A stretch of 64,000 nucleotides of DNA from assembly GCA_947627215.1 (NCBI GenBank), contig CANQVD010000005.1, forward strand, positions 62,001 through 126,000, read 5' to 3'. The first letter of the stretch is position 1. Each line of letters opens with the position of its first letter. Position numbers and translations under genes: made by a program. This DNA comes from an uncultured Eisenbergiella sp. (GTDB lineage: Bacteria > Bacillota > Clostridia > Lachnospirales > Lachnospiraceae). Shown here in pieces: positions 52,699 to 61,292 of the stretch. The notes beneath the pieces are model-generated. The model had not been told where the DNA came from, made no database searches, and saw nothing but the letters and a program-made list of their open reading frames with translations.

Positions 52699-55626
52699 AT
52701 GAAAATCGAGGAATTGAAGGCATATGAAATACTGCAGAAAAAGGAGATCGCGGACCTGCGTTCCGTGGGCTGGCTTCTGCGCCACAAAAAGAGCGGCGCC
52801 AGGCTGGCGCTTCTGGAAAACGATGAAGAAAACAAGGTGTTTTATATCGGTTTCCGCACGCCGCCTGCGGACAGCACGGGCGTGGCCCATATCCTGGAGC
52901 ATTCGGTGCTGGAGGGTTCCCGGGAGTTTCCGGTGAAGGACCCCTTTATCGAGCTGGTGAAGGGCTCCCTGAACACCTTTCTGAACGCCATGACCTATCC
53001 CGATAAGACCGTGTATCCGGTGGCGAGCTGCAACGATCAGGACTTCGCCAATCTGATGCACGTCTATCTGGACGCGGTGTTTTATCCCAATATTTACCGG
53101 GAGCCCCGGATCTTCTATCAGGAGGGCTGGCACTATGAATTGCAGGATCCCGGCGACGAACTGACCATAAACGGCGTTGTATATAATGAGATGAAGGGAG
53201 CGTTCTCCTCTCCGGACGATGTGCTGGAGCGGGAAATCCTGAATTCGCTGTTCCCGGATACGCCCTATGCCCATGAGTCCGGCGGCGATCCCGACGTGAT
53301 CCCGCAGCTTTCCTATGAGGACTTCCTGGCGTTTCATAAGCGGTATTACCATCCTTCCAACAGCTATATTTACCTCTACGGCAACATGGATATGGCGGAA
53401 CGGCTGACCTGGCTGGACGAAGCCTATCTTTCCCGTTTTGACAGGCTGGAGGTGGATTCCTCCATCGCCTGGCAGGCGCCCTTTGTGAAGCCTGTGGAGG
53501 TGTGCAAGAGCTATCCGGTGACGGAGAGCGAGCCGCTGGAGGGGAATACGTATCTCTCTCTGAATACGGCGGTCGGCGATGTGCTCGACCGGGAGGAGTA
53601 CGTGGCGTTCCAGATCCTGGATTATGCCCTCTGCATGGCGCAGGGAGCGCCCTTGAAGCAGGCGCTGCTGGATGCGGGCATCGGACAGGACGTGTACAGC
53701 TTTTATGACAACGGCACGCGGCAGCCTTATTTTTCCGTCGTGGCCAAGAATACCGACGGGTCCCGCAAAGGAGATTTTCTGCGCATCATCCGGGAGACGC
53801 TGGAGGAGCTCTGCCGGGAAGGGCTGGACAGGAAGGCGCTGTACGCCGGGCTGAACTATTATGAATTCAGATACCGGGAAGCGGATTTCGGTTCCGCGCC
53901 CGCGGGGCTGATCTACGGGCTGCAGGTGATGGATAGCTGGCTCTATGACGATTCCGCGCCGTTTCTGCATATCGAGGCCGGAGAAACCTTCCGGACGCTG
54001 CGGGAAAGGGTGGAAACGGGTTATTTCGAGGCGCTGCTGGAGGAGCGGCTCCTGCGCAATCCGCATCAGAGCGTGGTGGCGCTGGTCCCGGAGCGGAGCT
54101 TAAGCGAGAAGAAGGAGGCGGCGCTGGCCGAAAAGCTGGCGGATTATAAAGCGTCCCTTTCTCCGGAAGAGATCGGGGAGATCGTGGAGCGCACCAGGCA
54201 GCAGGAGGCGTTTTCACAGGAGCCGGACCGGCCGGAGGATCTGGAGAAGATCCCGCTGCTGGCCCGTTCGGACATCCGCCGGAAGACGGAGCCCGTGATC
54301 TACGAAAAGCGCATGACGGGGGATACCGAGCTGATCTACCATGCGATCCCCACCAACGGCATCAGCTATTTCCGCCTGCTGTTCGACTGCGGGCGGGTGC
54401 CGGACGAACTGTTTGACTATATCGGCATCCTGAAGGCGGTTCTCGGCGCGGTGGATACCGCGCACTATACCTACCGGGAGCTGTTCACCGAGATCGATCT
54501 GCTCACCGGCGGGCTGTCCCCCGTCACCAACCTCTATACCGATGCGAAGGATCTGTCCCGGCAGAAGATCACGTTTGAGCTCAAGGGCAAGGCGTTTCAC
54601 GACAGGCTGAAGGACGCCGTGCGGCTTTCCGGGGAGATGCTTCTGACCTCCGATTTTTCGGATGAAAAGCGGCTGTGGGAGATCCTGGCGGAAATGAAGT
54701 CCCACATGCAGTCCACGCTGATCTCCTCCGGCCATACCGTGGCCAGCCAGCGGGCGATGTCCTATGTGTCCAAAGCCGCGGCGCTGCAGGAGCGGCTGAA
54801 CGGCATGGATCTGTACCGGCTGGTGGAACGGCTGACGGCGGACTGGGAGACGGAGAAAAAGACGCTCGGGGAAAAGCTGTCGCGGCTGTGCCGGGCCGTT
54901 TTCCGCCCGGAGAACCTGATGCTGGATTTCATCGCGGCGGAGGAGGAGCAGTATGAGCTGTTCCGGGAAGAGGCGGAGGCGCTGAAGGCGGAGCTGTTCA
55001 CGGAGGCGCTGCCGGTCAGCCCGCTGAAGGTGGAACTGAACCGGAAGGACGAGGGGTATCTGTCAGCGTCCCAGGTGCAGTACGTGTGCCGGGCCGGGAA
55101 TTTCCTGAACAAGGGCTGCGCCTATACCGGCGCGCTGCGCATCCTGCGCTCGATCATGAACAACGACTATCTGTGGAACAACATCCGCGTCAGGGGCGGC
55201 GCATACGGCTGCATGTGCAATTTCGGCAAGAGCGGCGATTCCTATTTCGTATCCTATCGGGATCCCAACCTTGGAAAGACCCTCGATGTGTACGAGGCCG
55301 CGCCAGCGTTCGTGGAACAGCTTTCCATGGACGAGCGGGCCATGACCCAGGCTATCATCGGCACCATCAGCGATATGGATCTTCCCATGAATCCGGCGGC
55401 GAAGGGCCTGCGGGCGCTGGGCGTTTACCTGACCAACCAGACGGAGGAGGAGCTGCAGGAGGAGCGGGACCAGGTGCTGGACGCGCAGCCGGAGGATATC
55501 CGGGCGCTGGCGGCGCACGTGCGGGCGTTTCTGGCCGACGGCTGTCTGTGCGTGGTGGGCAATGAAAAGAAGCTCCGGGAGGAGAAGGAACGTTTCCTCA
55601 CTCTGGAACAGTTATATCAGAATTGA
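52699..55626 (+). CDS. M16C zinc metallopeptidase (presequence-protease-like)
   Basis: 975 residues, the normal length for PreP/Cym1/SP1154-like oligopeptidases that degrade short peptides in a closing chamber. Inverted zinc motif HILEH (His64, Glu67, His68) and distal Glu in VVYNEMKGAFS near residue 166. The inactive second half has the RGGAYGC motif of the C-terminal substrate-binding domain. No signal peptide, so cytoplasmic. RBS GAGGAAGGAAG. Same strand as the DUF4349, era and recO genes that follow. Confidence 0.92.
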   Translation: MKIEELKAYEILQKKEIADLRSVGWLLRHKKSGARLALLENDEENKVFYIGFRTPPADSTGVAHILEHSVLEGSREFPVKDPFIELVKGSLNTFLNAMTYPDKTVYPVASCNDQDFANLMHVYLDAVFYPNIYREPRIFYQEGWHYELQDPGDELTINGVVYNEMKGAFSSPDDVLEREILNSLFPDTPYAHESGGDPDVIPQLSYEDFLAFHKRYYHPSNSYIYLYGNMDMAERLTWLDEAYLSRFDRLEVDSSIAWQAPFVKPVEVCKSYPVTESEPLEGNTYLSLNTAVGDVLDREEYVAFQILDYALCMAQGAPLKQALLDAGIGQDVYSFYDNGTRQPYFSVVAKNTDGSRKGDFLRIIRETLEELCREGLDRKALYAGLNYYEFRYREADFGSAPAGLIYGLQVMDSWLYDDSAPFLHIEAGETFRTLRERVETGYFEALLEERLLRNPHQSVVALVPERSLSEKKEAALAEKLADYKASLSPEEIGEIVERTRQQEAFSQEPDRPEDLEKIPLLARSDIRRKTEPVIYEKRMTGDTELIYHAIPTNGISYFRLLFDCGRVPDELFDYIGILKAVLGAVDTAHYTYRELFTEIDLLTGGLSPVTNLYTDAKDLSRQKITFELKGKAFHDRLKDAVRLSGEMLLTSDFSDEKRLWEILAEMKSHMQSTLISSGHTVASQRAMSYVSKAAALQERLNGMDLYRLVERLTADWETEKKTLGEKLSRLCRAVFRPENLMLDFIAAEEEQYELFREEAEALKAELFTEALPVSPLKVELNRKDEGYLSASQVQYVCRAGNFLNKGCAYTGALRILRSIMNNDYLWNNIRVRGGAYGCMCNFGKSGDSYFVSYRDPNLGKTLDVYEAAPAFVEQLSMDERAMTQAIIGTISDMDLPMNPAAKGLRALGVYLTNQTEEELQEERDQVLDAQPEDIRALAAHVRAFLADGCLCVVGNEKKLREEKERFLTLEQLYQN

Positions 55627-55676
55627 TCGGGCCGGGCCGGAGGGACGGCGTCCGGTTCGGAAAAGGGAGGAAAAGG

Positions 55677-56909
55677 ATGAGAAAAATGAGAAGGTATCGG
55701 CATACGGCGCTGTCTGCGCTCTGCCTGGCGTTCGTCCTGTTCGCCATGGCCGGCTGCGGCGCGTCCTCGAAGGGCGCGAGCCAGAGCACGAACGAGTTTG
55801 CCGCCACGGATTCCGCCGCAGTGGCGGAATCCGTGGCGGTGGCGGAAGCTGGCGGCGGCATCTATGAGATGAAAGCAGTGGAATCGCCGGAAGAGGAAGC
55901 GGCTTTGGAAGAAGACGGCCAGACGGTGAACGATCAGAGCCGCAAGCTCATCAAGACCGTGGACATGGATGTGGAAACGAAGAATTTCGACGCCCTGATC
56001 GCCCACGTGGAAAGCCGGGTGGAGGCGCTGGGCGGCTATGTGGAGAGCAGCGACGTCTACAACGGGAGCTATACCTCCGATTACCGGTCCCGGAACGCCC
56101 GGATCACGGCGCGGATCCCGGCGGACCGCCTGGACGATTTCGTGGCGGATGTGGCGGAGCAGTCCAACATTACCAGCAAGAACGAGTCGGTGGAGGATGT
56201 GACGCTGCAGTATGTGGACCTGGAGAGCCATAAGCGGGCGCTGTTGGCGGAGCAGGAAAGCCTGCTCTCCATGCTGGAGAACGCCGAGTCCATCGAGGAC
56301 ATCCTGGCCATCAATTCTCAACTGACGGAGGTGCGCTATCAGCTCGAAAGCATGGAATCCCAGTTGCGTACATACGATAACAGGATCAGCTACAGCACGG
56401 TGTACCTGTATGTGGATGAGGTGGAGCAGTATGTACCCTATGTGGCCCAGACGCCGTGGGAGCGCATTTCCCAGGGCTTTATGGAAAATCTGTATAAAGT
56501 GGGCAATGGGATCGCCAATTTCTTCATCGAGCTGATCATCGCCCTGCCCATCATCGCGGTGGCCGCCGTCATCATCGGCGCCGTGATCGCAATCCTCTTC
56601 GTCACGATCCGCCGCAGCGAGAAGAAGGCGAGAGAAAGAAGAGAGAAGCAGGGACCGCCGTCCGCAGGAACCTTGAACGGCGTGCCCTATGACAGATACA
56701 GAAGCGGTCAGCCGGGCAGAGGCGGCCGTCCGGGCAGGAACGGCGCGCCGGAACATTACCGTGCGGGCCAGCCGGGCGGAGCGGGCGCGCCGGAGAACCG
56801 GGCAGGTCAGCCAGGCGGAGCGGACGCGCCGGAAAACCGGATGGGTCAGCCCGGCGCATCGGAGAACCGCACGGAGCGGCAGGACGGAGCGGATGGAGAA
56901 CGGTCCTGA
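55677..56909 (+). CDS. DUF4349 lipoprotein with C-terminal Gly/Pro-rich repeats
   Basis: 410 residues. Lipoprotein signal peptide with Cys about 27 (AMAGCG), a DUF4349 domain (about 95-290, including a coiled coil around the LLAEQESLLSMLENAESIEDIL region), one membrane helix (about 283-312) and a basic stop-transfer. The tail holds roughly three copies of GQPGGAxAPENR, partly repeated at DNA level (56768-56880). Function of the family unknown. RBS GGGAGGAAAAGG. Ends 30 bases before era. Confidence 0.82.
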   Translation: MRKMRRYRHTALSALCLAFVLFAMAGCGASSKGASQSTNEFAATDSAAVAESVAVAEAGGGIYEMKAVESPEEEAALEEDGQTVNDQSRKLIKTVDMDVETKNFDALIAHVESRVEALGGYVESSDVYNGSYTSDYRSRNARITARIPADRLDDFVADVAEQSNITSKNESVEDVTLQYVDLESHKRALLAEQESLLSMLENAESIEDILAINSQLTEVRYQLESMESQLRTYDNRISYSTVYLYVDEVEQYVPYVAQTPWERISQGFMENLYKVGNGIANFFIELIIALPIIAVAAVIIGAVIAILFVTIRRSEKKARERREKQGPPSAGTLNGVPYDRYRSGQPGRGGRPGRNGAPEHYRAGQPGGAGAPENRAGQPGGADAPENRMGQPGASENRTERQDGADGERS

Positions 56910-56939
56910 CGCACAGGAAGAGAAACGGTGAGGAGTGAT

Positions 56940-57842
56940 ATGGAAAACAGGCAGTACAGGTCCGGCTTTGTGACGCTGGTAGGGCGGCCCAACGTGGGAA
57001 AGTCCACGCTGATGAACCATCTGATCGGCCAGAAGATCGCCATCACGTCCAACAAGCCCCAGACAACCCGGAACCGGATCCAGACCGTCTATACGGACGG
57101 ACGGGGGCAGATCGTCTTTCTGGACACCCCGGGGATCCACCGGGCGAAGAACCGGCTGGGAGAATATATGGTGAAGACGGCGGAGAGCACGCTGAAGGAC
57201 GTGGACGCCGTGCTCTGGCTAGTGGAGCCCTCCACCTTTATCGGAGCGGGAGAGCGCCATATCCTGGAGCAACTGAAGCGGTGCAAAAAGCCGGTGATCC
57301 TCGTTATCAACAAGATCGATACGGTGAAAAAGGAAGCGGTGGCGGAGGCGATGGGGGCCTATGCGAAGGAAATGGATTTCGCGCAGATCGTGCCGGTGAG
57401 CGCCCTGCGCAGCAACAATACGGACACGCTTCTGGACTGTATTTTTCAATACCTTCCTTACGGGGAACCGTTTTATGACGAGGACACGGTGACGGACCAG
57501 CCACGGCGGCAGATCGCGGCGGAGATGATCCGGGAGAAGGCGCTGCGGTGCCTGGAGGAGGAGATCCCACACGGCGTGGCGGTGGCCATCGACCGGATGG
57601 AATTCGGGGAAAAGCTCGTGAATATCGACGCCACCATTTTCTGTGAAAAGGATTCCCATAAGGGCATCATCATCGGAAAGGGCGGCAGCATGCTCAAAAG
57701 GATCGGCTCCCAGGCGCGCCGGGATATAGAGGACATGCTGGAGGAAAAGGTCAATCTCCAGCTCTGGGTGAAGGTGAAAAAGGACTGGCGGGACAGCGAT
57801 TTCATGCTGAAAAATTTCGGATACCGCCAGGATGGAAACTGA
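56940..57842 (+). CDS. era: GTPase Era
   Basis: Essential GTPase for 16S rRNA maturation and 30S assembly. 300 residues: G1 GRPNVGKS (about 15-22), G3 DTPGIH, G4 NKID, and a C-terminal KH RNA-binding domain with GKGGSMLKRIGSQARRDIE. Start at 56940 with GTGAGGAG upstream. Followed by yqzL-like and recO genes, the standard Firmicutes order. Confidence 0.96.
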   Translation: MENRQYRSGFVTLVGRPNVGKSTLMNHLIGQKIAITSNKPQTTRNRIQTVYTDGRGQIVFLDTPGIHRAKNRLGEYMVKTAESTLKDVDAVLWLVEPSTFIGAGERHILEQLKRCKKPVILVINKIDTVKKEAVAEAMGAYAKEMDFAQIVPVSALRSNNTDTLLDCIFQYLPYGEPFYDEDTVTDQPRRQIAAEMIREKALRCLEEEIPHGVAVAIDRMEFGEKLVNIDATIFCEKDSHKGIIIGKGGSMLKRIGSQARRDIEDMLEEKVNLQLWVKVKKDWRDSDFMLKNFGYRQDGN

Positions 57843-57999
57843 AGCACATCGGCTGCCGCCGTAAAGGGACCGGAAGATTCCGGACGCCGTCAGGAAGGAT
57901 ATTCCTTTGGGAAACGGTCGGCGGCACGCGCTTCCGTGGAATAAGAAATTCAAAATAAGCGAACCCTATTCATACGACAAATGATCCGGGAGGCTTATG

Positions 58000-58260
58000 A
58001 TGAAGGAAACGAACTACTGGAAGCAATTCTGGGAGACCGGAAGGGTGGAGGATTATCTGCGCTACCGGGCCGGCATACACAGAACGGAGCAGAGCGAAGG
58101 AAGCGCACGGGAAACGGCGGGCGCTTCCTTTCCCGATTCTTTGCGGAAACGGGAATCTGCCCGCGGAGAAGATACGCATCAGCAGGAAGGTACGCATCAT
58201 GCAGGACTGCACGAAAGTGACGGGGATCGTGCTCAGGGCGGATTCCGTTGGGGAATATGA
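58000..58260 (+). CDS. YqzL-like small protein, C-terminally extended
   Basis: The first 25 residues (KETNYWKQFWETGRVEDYLRY) match the YqzL family of about 45-50 residues that sits between era and recO in Firmicutes. Here the frame continues to 86 residues and runs 62 bases into recO in another frame; the extra part is low complexity and may be non-native. ATG at 58000, or 57997, follows GGGAGG. Function unknown. Confidence 0.65.
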   Translation: MKETNYWKQFWETGRVEDYLRYRAGIHRTEQSEGSARETAGASFPDSLRKRESARGEDTHQQEGTHHAGLHESDGDRAQGGFRWGI

Positions 58261-58840
58261 CAGGCGGGTGGTGCTCCTGACAAAGGAGAAGGGGAAGATC
58301 ACGGCCTTTGCCAGAGGGGCGAAGCGGCCGGGAAACCGGCTCATGGCGGCTACGGGCCCCTTTACCTTCGGAACCTTCTGGATCTATGAGGGCAGCTCCT
58401 ACGGGATCCGGGAGGCATCGGTGGAGAATTATTTCGAGGAGCTGCGCACGGATTTCATCGGCGCCTATTACGGGATCTATTTTCTGGAGCTGTGCGATTA
58501 CTGTACCAGAGAAAACAACGACGAGACGGAGATCCTGAAGCTTTTGTATCAGTCGCTGCGCGCTCTTTCGCATCCGGGCCTGGACCGGGCGCTGGTGCGC
58601 AGTATTTTTGAACTCAAGCTCATTGTGCTGAACGGCGAGTTCGCCGGAATGCCGGAGGGCCCTTATGAGGACGCCACCCGCTACGCGGTCGGGTTTATCG
58701 AAAAGACGCCGGTGGAAAGGCTCTATACATTCACGCTTCGCCCCTCCGCCATGAAGGAGCTGGGGCAGATCGCCACGAAGTGCAGGCGGGAGCGGTTCCC
58801 GGGCCAGTTCAGGTCCCTGGAGATCCTGAAAACGCTGTAG
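58199..58840 (+). CDS. recO: DNA repair protein RecO, short form without zinc finger
   Basis: Loads RecA on SSB-coated single strands and anneals DNA. 213 residues versus about 250 in B. subtilis. The N-terminal OB fold has TGIVLRADSVGEYDRRVVLLTKEKGKI and ARGAKRP; the C-terminus ends FRSLEILKTL, a typical RecO end, so the shortness comes from the missing CxxC zinc-binding segment, not from truncation. RBS AGGAAGG. The stop codon is two bases from a giant hairpin. Confidence 0.92.
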   Translation: MQDCTKVTGIVLRADSVGEYDRRVVLLTKEKGKITAFARGAKRPGNRLMAATGPFTFGTFWIYEGSSYGIREASVENYFEELRTDFIGAYYGIYFLELCDYCTRENNDETEILKLLYQSLRALSHPGLDRALVRSIFELKLIVLNGEFAGMPEGPYEDATRYAVGFIEKTPVERLYTFTLRPSAMKELGQIATKCRRERFPGQFRSLEILKTL

Positions 58841-58842
58841 TC

Positions 58843-59099
58843 CCGCCCGCAGCCCCGACGGAGGAAGTCCCTCTGCAGCGCAGGCAGCTCCCCCGCGGCT
58901 GGGCTGTGCACAGGCCTTTTCCGGACACGCTCGCGCTCGAGAAAAACGCAGCGGCACTAAGCTCAGCTTCGCCCAAAGGGCTCGCTTCGCTAAGGACCGG
59001 CGTTTTTCTAACGGTCCGGGAAAATGGCCTGTGCACAGCCCGGCCGCGGGGGAGCTGCCTGCGCTGCAGAGGGACTTTCTCCGTCGGGGCTGCGGGCGG
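58843..59099. repeat. Giant inverted repeat (74-bp outer stem) after recO
   Basis: Bases 58843-58916 pair with 59026-59099 without interruption: 72 Watson-Crick and two G-U pairs (58864/59078, 58900/59042). After one bulged T the pairing continues (TTTT/AAAA, then GGAC/GTCC with another bulge). An inner 10-bp stem pairs 58940-58949 with 59000-59009, and a GCCC-AAA-GGGC tip closes it near 58971-58981. No ORF fits. Candidates are a MITE-like element, a structured RNA or a strong transcription barrier. Confidence 0.9.
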
Positions 59100-59109
59100 A
59101 AAATAACAG

Positions 59110-59138
59110 TTGAAAACCGCAGGAAACTCCGTTATAAT
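59110..59138 (+). promoter_or_regulatory. Promoter of the lipoprotein-glyQS unit
   Basis: TTGAAA (59110-59115), 17-bp spacer, TATAAT (59133-59138), beginning 11 bases after the giant hairpin ends. No T-box leader is visible before the glycyl-tRNA synthetase gene. Confidence 0.75.
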
Positions 59139-59188
59139 GGTAGAAGTTGTTTGGCCGATGCAGAATGGCAGAGGGAGTGGCGGAACCG

Positions 59189-59776
59189 ATGAAGAGGATC
59201 TTGGGATGGATGCTGGCGGTCTTGTGCGCGGCATCGCTGCTTACAGGGTGCGAAGATGCTTCGCCCCGTCGGACGACCATTGAAGTGAAGAAAAACGGCG
59301 AGATCAGGCATACGATCGTGGAGGACTTTGCGGAAAGCTACTACAGTCTGGACGGCCTGAAGGAGACGATTCAGACCGCCTGTGATACCTACAATACCAC
59401 GATGTCCGGCGACCTGGTGCGCCTGAAGGACGCGAAAGCGGAGGACGGCGTGCTGACGGCGGTGATGGAGTATGAGAGCGCGGCCGCGTATTCCGGCTTC
59501 AACCGGCAGGCGCTGTTTGTCGGCACGGTGGCGGATGCGCGGGAGGCAGGCTATGATCTGAACGTCACGCTGACGAATGCCGGAAAGGATGGCGGAACCG
59601 TTGGCAAAACGGAGCTTCTGGAGAAGGAGGATTCCCATATCCTCGTGATCCGGGAAGCGGTGGACGTGAAGGTCTGGGATAAAGTGCTTTATTATTCCGG
59701 GGATGTGACGCCGCAGGACGACGGGACCCTGACGGTGACGGACGATCAGGCGCTGAGTTTTATCGTGTTCAAATGA
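59189..59776 (+). CDS. Small lipoprotein of unknown function
   Basis: 195 residues. Signal peptide with lipobox LLTGC, lipid-modified Cys at about 21. The mature part (TTIEVKKNGEIRHTIVEDF onward) is alpha/beta and unrecognised at family level, though such lipoproteins occur before glyQS in related clostridia. Start at 59189 is the ATG nearest to GGGAGTGG; the frame also opens at 59147. Ends 12 bases before glyQS, so co-transcribed. Confidence 0.7.
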   Translation: MKRILGWMLAVLCAASLLTGCEDASPRRTTIEVKKNGEIRHTIVEDFAESYYSLDGLKETIQTACDTYNTTMSGDLVRLKDAKAEDGVLTAVMEYESAAAYSGFNRQALFVGTVADAREAGYDLNVTLTNAGKDGGTVGKTELLEKEDSHILVIREAVDVKVWDKVLYYSGDVTPQDDGTLTVTDDQALSFIVFK

Positions 59777-59788
59777 ACGGAGGAGATT

Positions 59789-61177
59789 ATGGAAAAGACG
59801 ATGGAGAAAATTGTTTCCCTGGCCAAGGCGAGAGGGTTCGTATATCCCGGCTCCGAGATTTACGGGGGCCTCGCCAACACCTGGGATTACGGCAATCTGG
59901 GCGTAGAGCTCAAAAACAATGTGAAGCGGGCCTGGTGGCAGAAATTCATCCAGCAGAATCCCTATAACGTGGGCGTGGACTGCGCGATCCTGATGAATCC
60001 CCAGACATGGGTGGCCTCGGGGCATCTGGGTGGGTTTTCCGATCCGCTGATGGACTGCAGGGAGTGCCACGAGCGGTTCCGCGCCGATAAGCTGATCGAG
60101 GATTTCGCGGCTGAGAAAGGGATCGCGCTGGAGAAGTCCGTGGACGGCATGAGTCAGGAAGAGATGATGCGCTTCATCGAGGACAATCAGGTCCCCTGTC
60201 CCACCTGCGGCAAACATAATTTCACGGAGATCCGTCAGTTCAACCTGATGTTCAAGACCTTCCAGGGGGTGACGGAGGACGCGAAGAACACCGTTTACTT
60301 AAGGCCCGAAACCGCGCAGGGCATATTCGTCAATTTCAAGAATGTACAGCGCACCTCACGGAAGAAAATCCCCTTCGGCATCGGGCAGATCGGCAAGTCC
60401 TTCCGCAATGAGATCACGCCCGGCAACTTCACGTTCCGCACCAGAGAGTTCGAGCAGATGGAGCTGGAGTTCTTCTGCGAGCCGGATACCGATCTGGAGT
60501 GGTTCGCCTATTGGAAGAGCTTCTGCATCAACTGGCTGCAGACGCTGGGCATCAGGCCGGAGGAGATGCGCGTCAGGGATCACGAGCCGGAGGAGCTTTC
60601 CTTCTATTCCAAGGCCACCACGGATATCGAGTTTTTATTCCCGTTCGGCTGGGGCGAGCTGTGGGGCATCGCGGATCGGACCGATTACGACCTGACGCAG
60701 CATGCCAACGTGTCCGGACAGGATATGAGCTATTTCGACGATACAAAGGGGACGAAGTACATCCCCTATGTGATCGAGCCCTCTCTGGGAGCCGACCGCG
60801 TGGTGCTGGCATTCCTGTGCGCGGCCTACGACGAGGAGACGCTGGAGGGCGGCGACGTGCGCACGGTGCTGCATTTCCATCCGGCGCTGGCGCCCGTGAA
60901 GATCGGCGTGCTTCCGCTTTCCAGGAAGCTCAACGAGGGTGCGGAGAAGATCTTCGAGCAGCTTTCCGGGAAATACAACTGTGAGTTCGACGATCGGGGC
61001 AATATCGGCAAGCGGTATCGCCGTCAGGATGAGATCGGAACGCCGTTCTGCATCACCTACGACTTTGATTCCGAGACGGACGGCTGCGTGACGGTGCGCT
61101 TCCGGGATTCCATGGAGCAGGAGCGGGTGGCGATCAAAGACCTGGACGCCTGGTTCGCGGATAAATTCGATTTTTGA
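59789..61177 (+). CDS. glyQS: Glycine--tRNA ligase, dimeric class II type
   Basis: Charges tRNA-Gly. 462 residues, the single-chain alpha2 form common in Firmicutes of this type. Motifs include [17 protein letters not shown] at the N-terminus, [37 protein letters not shown] (class II motif 2), and [14 protein letters not shown] (motif 3), plus the C-terminal anticodon-binding domain. CxxC-type cysteines around residues 87-145 (CRECHERF and CPTCGKHNF) form an inserted zinc-like site. Confidence 0.96.
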   Translation: MEKTMEKIVSLAKARGFVYPGSEIYGGLANTWDYGNLGVELKNNVKRAWWQKFIQQNPYNVGVDCAILMNPQTWVASGHLGGFSDPLMDCRECHERFRADKLIEDFAAEKGIALEKSVDGMSQEEMMRFIEDNQVPCPTCGKHNFTEIRQFNLMFKTFQGVTEDAKNTVYLRPETAQGIFVNFKNVQRTSRKKIPFGIGQIGKSFRNEITPGNFTFRTREFEQMELEFFCEPDTDLEWFAYWKSFCINWLQTLGIRPEEMRVRDHEPEELSFYSKATTDIEFLFPFGWGELWGIADRTDYDLTQHANVSGQDMSYFDDTKGTKYIPYVIEPSLGADRVVLAFLCAAYDEETLEGGDVRTVLHFHPALAPVKIGVLPLSRKLNEGAEKIFEQLSGKYNCEFDDRGNIGKRYRRQDEIGTPFCITYDFDSETDGCVTVRFRDSMEQERVAIKDLDAWFADKFDF

Positions 61178-61199
61178 GGAAAAAAGACCTGAAGAGGAG

Positions 61200-61230
61200 G
61201 AAAGGGCAGAAACGGTGTTTTTGCCCTTTC
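61200..61230 (+). terminator. Hairpin after glyQS, weak terminator or leader structure
   Basis: GAAAGGGCA (61200-61208) pairs with TGCCCTTTC (61222-61230), 9 bp. No T run follows, so termination may be partial and the J-domain gene could be transcribed by read-through. Confidence 0.35.
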
Positions 61231-61292
61231 TGAGCGTCAGGGGAGAGGACGGCGGTGTTCCGGCAGCGGGAGCGGAAAGGGGGAAAACGGAT

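Noticed and set aside
55617-57140. 507-codon minus-strand ORF
   Set aside because: Antisense to the DUF4349 and era genes; composition typical of a GC-rich shadow frame.
57951-57990. Sigma-E-like TTCAAAAT-14-CATACGAC upstream of the yqzL-like gene
   Set aside because: The -10 match is poor and the era-yqzL-recO genes are not known sporulation genes; kept only as a curiosity.
59139-59788. T-box riboswitch controlling glyQS
   Set aside because: No T-box sequence, specifier stem or antiterminator is seen; a lipoprotein gene fills the space.
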